A DNA stretch of 41,949 nucleotides from a bacterium (GCA_021373255.1 JAJFTD010000200.1:1-41949), one strand, 5' to 3'; shown: positions 13,825 through 22,669, numbered from the stretch's first letter. Notes: generated by a model from the letters alone, not told the origin. Made by a program: numbers and translations.

Positions 13825-15292
13825 GAGTTGGCGGACTGTATACGATATCTACGCCGAGCATGCTGCATGGTATGGCAGCGATCTGGATACACTCGCATCG
13901 ATTTATGCGCAGCGCATTTATAGCCCATATCACGAGCAGACATTTGCGATTGCAGACCATTTGCGCAACGAAATGCGTGACCTGGTGCATGTGCCTGCGG
14001 CTGCCGATATTTCCAATATCAGCGCGGCTATGCTGTTCGGCGAGCATCCGAAGATAAAGATCAAAGAAGCCCAGGAAGAGAACGCTTCGGCTGAAGCAAA
14101 AGCAGCACAGGAAGCGCTCGATGATATCGTTAATAAGTGCGGTCTGTATTCCGTATTCAGCGAGGCGGCGGACACGGCATCGGGTATGGGCGGTGTTTTC
14201 CTCAAGGTCAACTGGAATAAGGACCTGTCGCAGTATCCTATCATAGATGTCGCGCAGGTCGATAACGCTTTGCCCGAGTTTCACTTCGGTTTCCTTCGAG
14301 CAGTCACGTTTTGGAAAGAACTCGAAACCGATGGTAACACCGTCTATCGACTTCTTGAGCGTCACGAGTCGGGCGTTATACTAAACGGACTCTATCGCGG
14401 TACGCCGGGAAACTTGGGTGAGCAGATCGGCCTCACATCCAGAGCGGATACGGCTGATATATCGCCTCAGATCGAAACTGGGCTGGATAGTTTGGCGTGT
14501 GTCTACATCCCGAATATGCGGCCAAACCGCCGATTCCGCGGGCTGCGACTTGGACAGTCGGACTATGCGGCATCCGAGTCATTGATGCTATCACTCGACG
14601 ATATATTCACGTCCCTGCTTAGAGATATTAAGCTGGGTATGGGTCGCATCATCGCACCGGAAGAGTTCTTCGACCACGACTCGGATGGCCAAAAGCGCTT
14701 TGATGTATTTCGGCAGGCATATCTCAAAGTCGACGCCATTCAGGGCGGCAGTGCCGCAAATGATAACATAAAGGTCTCTCAATTTGCCATTCGGACGCAG
14801 GAACACATTGACTCCGCCTTGGCATTGCTCAGGCAGATATACACTAGTGCAGGGTATTCGCCGCAAACGTTCGGCCTGGATATTAACGGTACGGCTGAGA
14901 GCGGTACGGCGCTTACAATCCGTGAGCGCAAATCATTCATCACGACGGCCAAGAAAGCCGACTACTGGCGGCCGGCACTTGAATATATCCTGTGGGCTGC
15001 TCAGGTCATATACAAAACCAAACTCGACGGAAAGATCACGCCTTATAAATCTACTGTCGAGATGCAGGATTCCGTGCAGACCGACATCGGTCAGATAGCG
15101 AACTCGGTAAAGCTGCTATCCGATGCTCAATCCGCATCAATAGAAACCCGCGTGCGGATGGTCCACCCAGATTGGAGTGTCGAGCAGGTCAAAACCGAAG
15201 TGCAGGCAATCCTCGACGAGCAAGGCGCAAATGTGCCGGACCCGACGACACTCGGACGCGGCGATAGTGAGAATGATGAAGAGGCCGAATAA
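13787..15292 (+). CDS. Portal protein (SPP1 gp6-like)
   Basis: 501 aa, usual length for the SPP1-type portal family, between large terminase and the minor capsid protein. Landmarks: HAAWYGSDLDTLASIYAQRI near the N-terminus, a central Gly/Asp-rich region (GGVFLKVNWNKDLSQYPIID), and a long C-terminal helix (NGTAESGTALTIRERKSFIT). It forms the dodecameric ring at the DNA entry vertex. Its stop overlaps the next ATG. Confidence 0.9.
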   Translation: MSLPTNNQKWPPESWRTVYDIYAEHAAWYGSDLDTLASIYAQRIYSPYHEQTFAIADHLRNEMRDLVHVPAAADISNISAAMLFGEHPKIKIKEAQEENASAEAKAAQEALDDIVNKCGLYSVFSEAADTASGMGGVFLKVNWNKDLSQYPIIDVAQVDNALPEFHFGFLRAVTFWKELETDGNTVYRLLERHESGVILNGLYRGTPGNLGEQIGLTSRADTADISPQIETGLDSLACVYIPNMRPNRRFRGLRLGQSDYAASESLMLSLDDIFTSLLRDIKLGMGRIIAPEEFFDHDSDGQKRFDVFRQAYLKVDAIQGGSAANDNIKVSQFAIRTQEHIDSALALLRQIYTSAGYSPQTFGLDINGTAESGTALTIRERKSFITTAKKADYWRPALEYILWAAQVIYKTKLDGKITPYKSTVEMQDSVQTDIGQIANSVKLLSDAQSASIETRVRMVHPDWSVEQVKTEVQAILDEQGANVPDPTTLGRGDSENDEEAE

Positions 15293-16782
15293 TGGCCTGG
15301 GAACGTGTATATGACTCCATCGACGCCTATGCCAATGAGATCGGGCGGGTGTATGCCGAATCCGAGCGCATTATGCTCGAAAAGGTCGCCAAGCGACTGG
15401 CACGCGGGATAGATGAGCCGGGCTGGGCAGAGAAGAAGCTGGCAGAAGTCCGGGCACTCAGGCGTGATATCAGCGGCGAGGTTGCCGACCTTGCGAAGCA
15501 GGAAGCAGGTATCGAGGATGCAATCAACCAGGCTTACGACGCAGGCGCATCAGAGGCTATTGACGAGCTGAAGCAGGCAAAACTTAAAGATATGAGTGCA
15601 TCCGCATTCACCCGCGGCAATGCTCTTAAGGCGCTTGTAAAAGAGACAGTTGGCGCGGTCAATTCGACTCACCTGCGAATGCTCCGGGTGACTCAGGATA
15701 TTTATAGGAACGCGGTGGCTGCTGGAGCTGCTCAGGTCGTAAACGGCACGCAGACAGTCAGGGAAGCCGTTCAGGGTGTTCTCAACCAGTTTGCTGATCA
15801 TGGTATCAGCGGTTACCGGGACTCAGTCGGGCGATGGTGGAATGCTCAGTCATACGCCGAAATGGCAGTGAGGACTGCGGCGGGAAATGCAGCCGATCAG
15901 GGGCATATTGACAAGTTGCAGGCGAATGGCCAGAACCTGGGGATTGTATCCAGTCACGGCAATTGCTGTAGTCTGTGTGCGCCGTGGGAAGGCCGGGTCG
16001 TGTCATTCTCCGGTGAATCTAAGAAATATCCGTCATTACAAACAGCTATTGATGCCGGATTAAAGCACCCTTCCTGTCGCCATACGATTGGTCTGTATAT
16101 CGAGGGTGTGACCAGGCCGCACGATGTCCCCTATGACCCGGAGGCGTATAAGGCTCGGCAGCAACAGAGATTGAACGAACGGCAGATACGGCGTTGGAAA
16201 CGGCGTGAGGCTGTAGCGATCACGCCGGAAGAGAAGAAGAAAGCCCATGTTAAAGTGCAGCAGTGGCAGGCTGCACAGCGTGAGCATATCAAGCAGGCTA
16301 ATCTGGCCGGAGAGAAGAGGCATGGGGAAGGCTGGATAACGCTCAAGAGAAACTATTCGAGTGAACAAGGGCTGTCAGCCAAGTCAATGGCAACCGATCT
16401 TGAAAAAGACCAAAAAGGTGGTATAATGCCTTTGATGGTGGATAAGTCAAATTATGGCACGCTCTCAAACGAGGAGGCCAGGCGTTGGTATAAGAGCAAT
16501 TTGAAAAGTGCGCTTGTCAGAATTAACCCCGAGTTGCCTCTTGAAGAACAGGCAAAAATGGCGCACGAGACCAGAAATCAGATTCGCTCTGAGGCGAGAC
16601 TTATGATGGCCGATAGAGAAAAAGCCGATAGTTTGAATACGAAATATCCTAACTTGTCTTTTGAAGAGATGATAGCTCACAAACGTGAAGACAAAGAACT
16701 CTCTGGTGATGATGTTTGGCGCGATATCATTAAGAGCGCAGGAAAGACAAACACCGACATCGACAAGAAGATGGGGTTATAG
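15292..16782 (+). CDS. MuF-type minor capsid protein with C-terminal toxin-like extension
   Basis: 496 aa. Residues 1 to about 285 fit the phage minor capsid protein 2/MuF family: long N-terminal helices, then AEMAVRTAAGNAADQG and the cysteine motif C225-C226-x2-C229..HPSC262RH. These proteins ride in the capsid and are delivered with DNA. A charged linker (290-345) leads to a separate C-terminal domain (about 346-496) absent from ordinary members: GWITLKRNYSS, NEEARRWYKSN (393-402), a core ETRNQIRSEARLMMADRE (426-443), and an end GDDVWRDIIKSAGKTNTDI. The pattern recalls C-terminal domains of polymorphic toxins, and MuF polymorphic toxins are known in temperate phages. The toxin activity is not identified. 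Followed directly by a candidate immunity gene. Confidence 0.85.
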   Translation: MAWERVYDSIDAYANEIGRVYAESERIMLEKVAKRLARGIDEPGWAEKKLAEVRALRRDISGEVADLAKQEAGIEDAINQAYDAGASEAIDELKQAKLKDMSASAFTRGNALKALVKETVGAVNSTHLRMLRVTQDIYRNAVAAGAAQVVNGTQTVREAVQGVLNQFADHGISGYRDSVGRWWNAQSYAEMAVRTAAGNAADQGHIDKLQANGQNLGIVSSHGNCCSLCAPWEGRVVSFSGESKKYPSLQTAIDAGLKHPSCRHTIGLYIEGVTRPHDVPYDPEAYKARQQQRLNERQIRRWKRREAVAITPEEKKKAHVKVQQWQAAQREHIKQANLAGEKRHGEGWITLKRNYSSEQGLSAKSMATDLEKDQKGGIMPLMVDKSNYGTLSNEEARRWYKSNLKSALVRINPELPLEEQAKMAHETRNQIRSEARLMMADREKADSLNTKYPNLSFEEMIAHKREDKELSGDDVWRDIIKSAGKTNTDIDKKMGL

Positions 16783-16791
16783 GTGAGAGTC

Positions 16792-17121
16792 ATGAACTTT
16801 TCAGTGAAATCAATAAAACCAAGACAAGAACCGGGCAAGGTCGATCATTTTTACCTTGGCGGGATAGATTCCTACGAGGAGATAGGTGAACTCGCCAGGT
16901 ATTGGCGAGACGGTGCGGGGGCAAAAATCGTCAAAAAAGACATTGCGCCTGACGACACGGTCTACATCACGATGGAATACAACAGTCTTATTTTCACAAT
17001 TGTGTTTGATGAGTTTGTTGGTGCTTACATATTTCCCGAGTCTGAATCACAAGTTGAAGTTGTGCATGAGTTTTTGAAAAGGACGCTACTGTTTGAAGAT
17101 GAGCAGCGAATAGTTGCTTAA
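16792..17121 (+). CDS. Candidate immunity protein for the MuF toxin
   Basis: 109 aa from the ATG at 16792, chosen because AGGTGAG lies five bases upstream; GTG 16783 is in frame. Ten bases after the toxin-bearing gene and followed by a strong terminator. Acidic alpha/beta composition (LGGIDSYEEIGELARYW, KDIAPDDTVYITMEYNS, FDEFVGAYIFPESES) without signal peptide or membrane helix, typical of cytosolic immunity proteins. No structural-gene family fits. Role inferred from position, size and composition. Confidence 0.65.
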   Translation: MNFSVKSIKPRQEPGKVDHFYLGGIDSYEEIGELARYWRDGAGAKIVKKDIAPDDTVYITMEYNSLIFTIVFDEFVGAYIFPESESQVEVVHEFLKRTLLFEDEQRIVA

Positions 17122-17152
17122 GCATATCGTTAAATAGACGAATACACATTCA

Positions 17153-17184
17153 AGTCTCCCGGCTTTGTCGGGGGGCTTTTTTAT
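17153..17184 (+). terminator. Rho-independent terminator after toxin/immunity pair
   Basis: 9-bp stem with two G-T pairs (17153-17161 with 17169-17177), 7-nt loop GCTTTGT, followed by TTTTTATT. It is unusual inside a head operon and isolates or attenuates downstream transcription after the immunity gene. Confidence 0.8.
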
Positions 17185-17202
17185 TCAACCGAGGAGACAA
17201 TT

Positions 17203-17625
17203 ATGACCATACAGAACCCGCTTTGTGTCTATATTCGCGAGGTGGCCGATAAACTGGGGCTACGCGATTGGGAACTTATATTGAAAGACGAGTCACCCCA
17301 AGACGAAGACGCTCTTGCTGAAATTGTCCCGGTGGAGGGGCGAAAGCGGGCTTCGATTTACCTGAACAAGAACTTTCGTGATCTATCATTGGGCGAACAA
17401 CGACACACGATAGTTCACGAACTGCTGCATTGCCATCTGAAGTCGGCTACCGACATAATTCGACTCGATCTCTGGGAAAGCAGAGTGCTTAGTCAAAGTG
17501 TTTATGATGTCCTTATAGGTGGTTATCGACGGCAAATCGAATATGCCGTTGATGCTATCGCCGATGCAGTTGCATGTCATTTCCCGCTCATCGAGTGGGA
17601 TACCAATACGCCCACGCGGGGGTGA
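17203..17625 (+). CDS. HExxH zinc metallopeptidase-like protein
   Basis: 140 aa, good GAGGAGA site. Motif HTIVHELLHCHL supplies H72, E73 and H76 of a gluzincin-type active site; a later helix (IEYAVDAIADAVACHF) offers acidic residues for a third ligand. It resembles small phage metallopeptidases with an ImmA/SprT-like core. It lies between the toxin/immunity pair and the scaffold, so roles in prohead processing, toxin processing, or attack on a host protein are all possible. Confidence 0.65.
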   Translation: MTIQNPLCVYIREVADKLGLRDWELILKDESPQDEDALAEIVPVEGRKRASIYLNKNFRDLSLGEQRHTIVHELLHCHLKSATDIIRLDLWESRVLSQSVYDVLIGGYRRQIEYAVDAIADAVACHFPLIEWDTNTPTRG

Positions 17626-17661
17626 TCGCGGATAAGCCGACGGGCTGAAAACGGAGGAACC

Positions 17662-18336
17662 ATGTATACGATTTTTCGATTCTTACGAACCCCTTTATTC
17701 TTCTTGGACGCCGATGACGGAGCAGGTTCCGGCGGCAACGATGACAAGGGTGCTGGAGACGGCAACCAGGATAAAAGCGCTGGTGATGGTGACGGCTGAA
17801 ATGCCGGAAAGACGTTTACGCAGTCTGAAGTTGACGATATTGTCAAAAAACGTCTGGGGCGTGAACGCAAAAGCTGGGAAAGCGCACAGGAAGAAGAGCG
17901 TAGAAAGGCTCAGATGACCGAGGCCGAGAAGGCCAAAGCGGAAAAAGAGGCGGCTGAAAAGCAGGCGAAAGAAGCCAGCACTGCGGCCAATGCTCGCGTA
18001 ATTAGAGCTGAGGCAAAAGTGCAGGCTCTGGCGGCTGGTATCAAGGCCGACCGGCTCGATTATGCGCTACGGATGCTCGACTTATCATCAGTCGAGGTAG
18101 ACGACAACGGCGAGCCTGATGTTAAGGCAATTAAAACGGCTGTTGATGCTCTGCTTAGCGATGTGCCGGAATTGAAGGCCGCAGACGGCAGCGGTAAAGG
18201 CGGAAGTGACTTCTCTGGCGGCGGCGACAGCAAGGCGCTTACAGAGGAAGAAATCATGAAAATGACTCCTGATGAGATGGCAAAACGAATGCCTGAAATC
18301 GAACAATTTTATGCTGCCAGGCGGCAGAAGAAATGA
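17662..18336 (+). pseudogene. Scaffold protein gene interrupted by an in-frame TGA
   Basis: From ATG 17662 (GGAGG site) the frame reads MYTIFRFLRTPLFFLDADD and an acidic Gly/Asp-rich linker, meets TGA at 17797-17799 (codon 46), and continues in the same frame as an unmistakable phage scaffold: KTFTQSEVDDIVKKRLGRER, a long Lys/Ala/Glu coiled coil, and an acidic C-terminus ending QFYAARRQKK at 18336. The next in-frame ATG (17914) has no good ribosome site and would drop the KTFTQSEV region. Possible explanations are readthrough, reinitiation, a natural nonsense mutation (GGA to TGA fits the linker) or a sequencing error. It directly precedes the major capsid gene, the canonical scaffold position. 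Confidence 0.8.
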
Positions 18337-18344
18337 GGTAACGA

Positions 18345-19169
18345 ATGTCAGTAAATAACTTTATCCCCGAACTCTGGACTGGGCGTATTTTCAGCAAGCT
18401 CAAAAAATCCCTAGTCTTTGGTGATGTGGTAAACAGAGACTACGAGGGCGAGATCGCCCAAGCGGGTGACACTGTTCACATTAACTCTGTCGGACCGGTC
18501 ACTATTGGCTCTTACACCAAAAACGTAACGCAGATATCGCCTGAAACGCTTAACGATGCCCAGATGAGCCTTGTTATCACTCAGAGCGACTATTTCTGCT
18601 TCGAGGTTGATGATATCGATCAGAGGCAGGCAAAAGGGAGTCTGCTGCCGGCCGGTATGGATCAGGCCGCTTACGGTCTGAGAGATACAGCAGATCAGTT
18701 CATCGCCGCTCTTCATGTTGATGCATCTGTTGTTAGTGCATCTACGCCCATCAATAGTCTGAATGCCTATGCAGCACTGCTTTCGTTGAGTCAAGCACTT
18801 GATGAGGCGAATGTGCCTGCAGAAGGTCGCTGGTGTATCATCCCGGCATGGTTCAAAACCAAACTAGTGCTTGCAAAGGTTCTCGTCGAGAACACAAGTA
18901 ACGAGGCGTTCGACAATGGCAAAGTTGGCCGTTGCGCAGGTTTCGATCTACGTGCATCTAACAACGTCGCCAACGATGGCACTGATTACTACATTATGGC
19001 CGGAACCAACAGGGCGATTACATTTGTCGACCAGATTAACAAGGTCGAGGCGTTCAGGCCGGAAAGTGCGTTTTCTGATGCAGTTAAGGGACTGCATCTC
19101 TACGGTGCTAAAGTTGTAGACCCGGATTGCCTTGCTGTTCTCGACGCGACTGAAGCAGCGGAGCCGTAG
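18345..19169 (+). CDS. Major capsid protein (P22-coat-like HK97 fold)
   Basis: 274 aa. SVNNFIPELWTGRIFSKLKK and VVNRDYEGEIAQAGDTVHIN, then IDQRQAKGSLLP and the C-terminal YGAKVVDPDCLAVLDA follow the P22-type coat family used by many siphoviruses: N-arm, E-loop region, spine helix, P-domain. Located right after the scaffold with a GAGGTAACG site. Its abundance demand fits the hairpin that follows. Confidence 0.88.
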   Translation: MSVNNFIPELWTGRIFSKLKKSLVFGDVVNRDYEGEIAQAGDTVHINSVGPVTIGSYTKNVTQISPETLNDAQMSLVITQSDYFCFEVDDIDQRQAKGSLLPAGMDQAAYGLRDTADQFIAALHVDASVVSASTPINSLNAYAALLSLSQALDEANVPAEGRWCIIPAWFKTKLVLAKVLVENTSNEAFDNGKVGRCAGFDLRASNNVANDGTDYYIMAGTNRAITFVDQINKVEAFRPESAFSDAVKGLHLYGAKVVDPDCLAVLDATEAAEP

Positions 19170-19203
19170 AGCTTAGGACACTAAGCGTATAACCAAAAAA
19201 TAT

Positions 19204-19233
19204 GGGGCGAGTCGTGAAAGCTCGCCCTTGTTT
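19204..19233 (+). terminator. Hairpin after major capsid gene
   Basis: Stem GGGCGAG (19205-19211) with CTCGCCC (19221-19227), 9-nt loop, followed by TTGTTTATT. Probably a partial terminator that sets a high ratio of capsid to downstream head genes. Confidence 0.65.
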
Positions 19234-19256
19234 ATTAACGAAAGGATTTTAATATT

Positions 19257-19604
19257 ATGGCAGATCAGGTTATAGCTCCGGTATCAGTGCCGGTCAACAA
19301 AACAACCGATGCCGTTACTGGTGTATCGCTCACAGCGGCCAATGACGGTGTTATCACTCCCGTCTCTGACAAGATGGTTGTTATTCTCTATGATGCTGGC
19401 GGTGCTGGCGGAACTGTGCTGATTAAGGCAGGGACTGAAGGCGCGCTCAGCGGTCAGGGTGATATCACAGTCACGCTCGGCGCGGGTGAGACCAAGGCAA
19501 TATGTGTCGAGTCTGCGAGAGTCAAAGCTCTATCCGGGACGGACAAGGGCAAAATCAGACTCGATGCAAGCGCAAACACTACAGCGTGGGCATACGCATT
19601 GTAA
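19257..19604 (+). CDS. Probable capsid decoration or head-stabilising protein
   Basis: 115 aa, beta-rich and Gly/Ala/Thr-rich (GGAGGTVLIKAGTEGALSG, GAGETKAICVESARVKAL), with no charged helices. Placement just after the major capsid gene and composition resemble small head decoration/fibre proteins. A similar repeated beta pattern occurs in 23717-24238. Family not identified. Confidence 0.55.
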   Translation: MADQVIAPVSVPVNKTTDAVTGVSLTAANDGVITPVSDKMVVILYDAGGAGGTVLIKAGTEGALSGQGDITVTLGAGETKAICVESARVKALSGTDKGKIRLDASANTTAWAYAL

Positions 19605-19619
19605 TAAGGAGGTGTCACA

Positions 19620-19850
19620 ATGCCCGAAATAAAATGGTTACGGAAAGGCGGGACGTATTCCGCAAAGTCGAACCCGGCCACCAAGGAAGAGACTCCGATT
19701 GAAAATAAAACGGTGCCTGAACTCAAGGGCATCGCTGATGGACTGGGTATTGACCTTGCAGGGATCACCAAAAAGGCTGACATACTCGCGGCAATCCAGG
19801 CCGCAGAAGAATCAACCGGTGAGGACGGCAACGGGAAGGTGCAGGAATGA
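19620..19850 (+). CDS. HeH/SAP-like head protein
   Basis: 76 aa with a perfect AAGGAGGT site. Residues about 31-63 (TVPELKGIADGLGIDLAG, KKADILAAIQAAE) form the helix-extension-helix pattern of HeH/LEM or Rho-N-type domains, found in short head proteins downstream of major capsid genes. The acidic tail ends GNGKVQE. It overlaps the next gene by four bases. Confidence 0.6.
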   Translation: MPEIKWLRKGGTYSAKSNPATKEETPIENKTVPELKGIADGLGIDLAGITKKADILAAIQAAEESTGEDGNGKVQE

Positions 19851-20662
19851 GACACATCAGAATAATGGCTCTTCTTATAATGCTGATCGTGCTTTTTCCG
19901 CTTTCGGCTTTCGCGCAGAAGACCAACATACAGGAAACCAATTTGCTAGGTTGGAATGGTAATACTTGGCAGAAAGTAGCCAAGGGCAATATCCTCCATT
20001 CCAAGATGGTTTATATGGAGGACTTCCTTTGCTACTCGAATACGACTACTGGTGTTGCTATCTTGGCTGGTGCATCGGCTCCTGATAACTCTAATATACT
20101 CACTCCGGTTGATTGGTATTGGGGAACGACGCTTGTAGGCGGAGGCACGGTTAAAATCATTGCAGGTGTAAACGGAACCGCCGTGATTGATACTGCCCAC
20201 GCAGCGCAGAATGACGCGGCTACATTATCTTGGCGGGAAGCTCTATTCGATATCTCTAATAATCCGAGTATTGAAGCCAGAGTGAAGATCAACTCCCTTA
20301 CAAACTGTACATTTGAGGGCGGTTGGTATGTCGATGGTAATGATGAGTGTCTATTCAGATTCAATCCCGCTGTGTCGGCAACCAAATTTCTCACTGTTTA
20401 TGAAAACAACAACGGCGGCGAACAGGTATACACAACTGCTACAACTGCAACGACAGATACCTATGTGACGCTGAAGATTGAGTTGTTTTCCACGGGTGCT
20501 GCCAAGTTCTGGATTAATGGAGTGCTCATCAAGAGTTATGCAGCATCTACGATAAAGGATGTGGCTTTTAAGCCTCGATTTTACGCTAAAGTGGCTGACG
20601 CCGGACACGCGGCAACTAAAACACTTACAATTGATTATGTGAGAATTACGCAAGACAGATAA
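19847..20662 (+). CDS. Secreted lectin-like (concanavalin-fold) phage protein
   Basis: 271 aa with a clear Sec signal peptide: RHIR, hydrophobic core MALLIMLIVLFPLS, cleavage probably after AFA (residue about 24). The mature part is beta-rich with RVKINSLTNCTFEGGWYVDG, TYVTLKIELF and FWINGVLIKS, a pattern typical of laminin-G/concanavalin-like sandwiches that bind glycans. A signal peptide on a gene inside the head operon is unusual: the product would be exported before lysis, perhaps to the cell surface. Followed by a strong terminator. Confidence 0.6.
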   Translation: MRHIRIMALLIMLIVLFPLSAFAQKTNIQETNLLGWNGNTWQKVAKGNILHSKMVYMEDFLCYSNTTTGVAILAGASAPDNSNILTPVDWYWGTTLVGGGTVKIIAGVNGTAVIDTAHAAQNDAATLSWREALFDISNNPSIEARVKINSLTNCTFEGGWYVDGNDECLFRFNPAVSATKFLTVYENNNGGEQVYTTATTATTDTYVTLKIELFSTGAAKFWINGVLIKSYAASTIKDVAFKPRFYAKVADAGHAATKTLTIDYVRITQDR

Positions 20663-20687
20663 GTCCGATCTCCATGCAAATATATTT

Positions 20688-20721
20688 AGCCGGGGGCTAG
20701 AATTCCCCCGGCTTTTGTTTT
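20688..20721 (+). terminator. Rho-independent terminator
   Basis: Perfect 9-bp stem (20688-20696 with 20705-20713), loop CTAGAATT, followed by TTTGTTTT. It separates the secreted protein from the deacetylase-like gene. Confidence 0.8.
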
Positions 20722-20739
20722 AAGCGCGAGGTGAAACCA

Positions 20740-22608
20740 ATGGCAAAAACTATACCGATTGTAGATTATCCGGATTATGGTGAAGAGTGGGTTAAGCATC
20801 AGCAGGCTCTAGCGGCCAATGGTGTCATCTTGTGCGGACCTAAATGTAAATACACAACAGTATCCGCGGCATTCGCCGCCGCATCTGCCGGCCAGGAGAT
20901 ATACCTGACTCCGGGAGTACATACAGGTGACGCTCTGGATATGACCAGTAAGCCGACCGTAAAGCTCAATGGGACAAGCGCAGCGACTATAGATTTCTCC
21001 CTCACCCTCGACTCTGTCGACCAGGTGCAGGGATTCTACGTAGCTGCGGGCAATACGGTCACGGTAGGCACACAGACGTTTACCGCAACGCAGGATACGC
21101 TGATCGATGACATTTTGCGATATTTCAACGATCGTACAATAACTCTCCCGAGCAGTTTGGCGACTACAATTGAAGACGCAATAGATACCAGTGTCGATGC
21201 TGATGTGATTGATTTGCGCCCAGGCATAGAGCCGGAATTATACACGCCCACACGCTCTAAGCCCATACTGCATAAAGAAGAGATCGCGTACATGTTTGAG
21301 CGCGATCCTCGTTTACCTGATCGTGGATCAATTTATCCTGCCCCGCCAGTGATCCCATATAGTGGCGGACTTGTATCAATAATTGTGCACGGCGATCAGG
21401 GCACAAAACTATTTGACACGACAGGCGTATTCGGCATGTCGGCGGGCATATCGCCGATAATGTATGCTCACGATCAGGGTGTGCCGGTGTCAATAGCTGT
21501 TCCGGTCGGAAGGCTAGGCGAAGCTGGATTTTGGACAGCCGACAATGTGCGTGATGCTCAACGTGTATATGGGTGCGAAATTTGGTCACACACCTACACG
21601 CATCCTGCGTCGATATCTGGATACACCTATGCTGATTGGTGGCGCGAGATTGTACAATCGAGGATAGCCCTCAATGAGTTGATTGATAGTAATACTGCCG
21701 ATGCTGGCATCGTATGTAAGGGTTTTATTCCTGTCAGTCCGATCAGTGATTACCTCAACACAAAAACTCAGGATAGCACGCCAGGTCGATTGATTCGCGG
21801 GTGTTATCGCTATTCAGAGGGACAACAGTATGGCACTGCGGTGACATCAAGCCGCACGGTGGGATCGACGCCGGTGCATGGCGCGCCAGACCACAATATC
21901 GGTTTGTATACTGATGCGCTACTGATTGAGCGGTTGACATCGGCGGCATTCTCGGGTGGTCGAATGGGTTTGCTGTGTCACCTGTATGACGCAGATACTT
22001 TTAGCTGGAAAACACTGATCGATACTATTGTATCGCTTCGAGACTCCGGCCTGATATTCCCTGTCCATAAATCTGCTCTGATGTCTGCTGTGCAATGCCC
22101 GCTTGCAAATAGTGCTGCTTGGGGGTTTCCCAACAACTTCGATGACTGGACTGATGTCAGTACGTGGAACAGTGGGGCGACCTTTTACAGCAACATATAT
22201 GTTTTCAACTCAACGTATGTGTCGCTGACCGCTGAATCACCCAAAAGGATTCAGGTGATTCGTGGCAGTTCCAACTGCTGTTATCTGAAAGCATTGCCGA
22301 CCCAAGGCCAAGGCTTCGCAATCTGCTTTGACGCCCAGGGCTGGGATACAAATGAGGATGTGGCTGCAGACTGTGTATGCAGTTTGAAAATAGATGTGTC
22401 TGATGCGAATGGCAATAGTGTCGTGGCTCGATCATCATGGTATCACACGTTTGGTGCTACCAAAACAATGCATATGTTTCCGATAACAGTGCCTGCATTT
22501 GCACTGCCACGTGCTCGATTACATATTGAAGTGTCGGGTTCGCAAAACCCCAACGCTAACGTGGTGTTGAGATGGGATAATCCGAGGGTCGTGCAGATAG
22601 GAGCGTAG
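20740..22608 (+). CDS. Polysaccharide-deacetylase-like surface/receptor protein
   Basis: 622 aa from ATG 20740, with GAGGTG seven bases upstream; GTG 20731 is less likely. N-terminal part (YTTVSAAFAAASAGQEIYLTP, VKLNGTSAATIDF) resembles a pectin-lyase-type beta-helix start. Centre is NodB/polysaccharide-deacetylase-like: LVSIIVHGDQGT at the motif-1 position, SIAVPVGRLGEAG, then H284-TYT-H288 as the motif-2 H-x3-H. Motif 1 has D-Q where active enzymes have D-D, so metal binding may be altered. The C-terminal 150 residues form a beta-sandwich. It may modify or bind host glycans from the virion. Its location between head genes instead of with the tail fibres is unusual. Confidence 0.65.
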   Translation: MAKTIPIVDYPDYGEEWVKHQQALAANGVILCGPKCKYTTVSAAFAAASAGQEIYLTPGVHTGDALDMTSKPTVKLNGTSAATIDFSLTLDSVDQVQGFYVAAGNTVTVGTQTFTATQDTLIDDILRYFNDRTITLPSSLATTIEDAIDTSVDADVIDLRPGIEPELYTPTRSKPILHKEEIAYMFERDPRLPDRGSIYPAPPVIPYSGGLVSIIVHGDQGTKLFDTTGVFGMSAGISPIMYAHDQGVPVSIAVPVGRLGEAGFWTADNVRDAQRVYGCEIWSHTYTHPASISGYTYADWWREIVQSRIALNELIDSNTADAGIVCKGFIPVSPISDYLNTKTQDSTPGRLIRGCYRYSEGQQYGTAVTSSRTVGSTPVHGAPDHNIGLYTDALLIERLTSAAFSGGRMGLLCHLYDADTFSWKTLIDTIVSLRDSGLIFPVHKSALMSAVQCPLANSAAWGFPNNFDDWTDVSTWNSGATFYSNIYVFNSTYVSLTAESPKRIQVIRGSSNCCYLKALPTQGQGFAICFDAQGWDTNEDVAADCVCSLKIDVSDANGNSVVARSSWYHTFGATKTMHMFPITVPAFALPRARLHIEVSGSQNPNANVVLRWDNPRVVQIGA

Positions 22609-22669
22609 GCGGGTCCTTCCCGACGCCCGGCTAAGGCGCGGGTGCTATAAATATGAGGGGATATAGTTC

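Noticed and set aside
13760-14365. Minus-strand frame of 201 aa opposite the terminase end and portal
   Set aside because: Overlaps two certain genes and shows no protein-like features.
17797-17799. TGA reassigned as an amino-acid codon (e.g. glycine, code 25)
   Set aside because: Many other genes end in TGA, often in ATGA overlaps, so TGA is a normal stop in this genome.
17797-17850. Selenocysteine insertion at the scaffold TGA
   Set aside because: I see no convincing SECIS-type hairpin right after the codon, and a scaffold linker is not a selenoprotein site.
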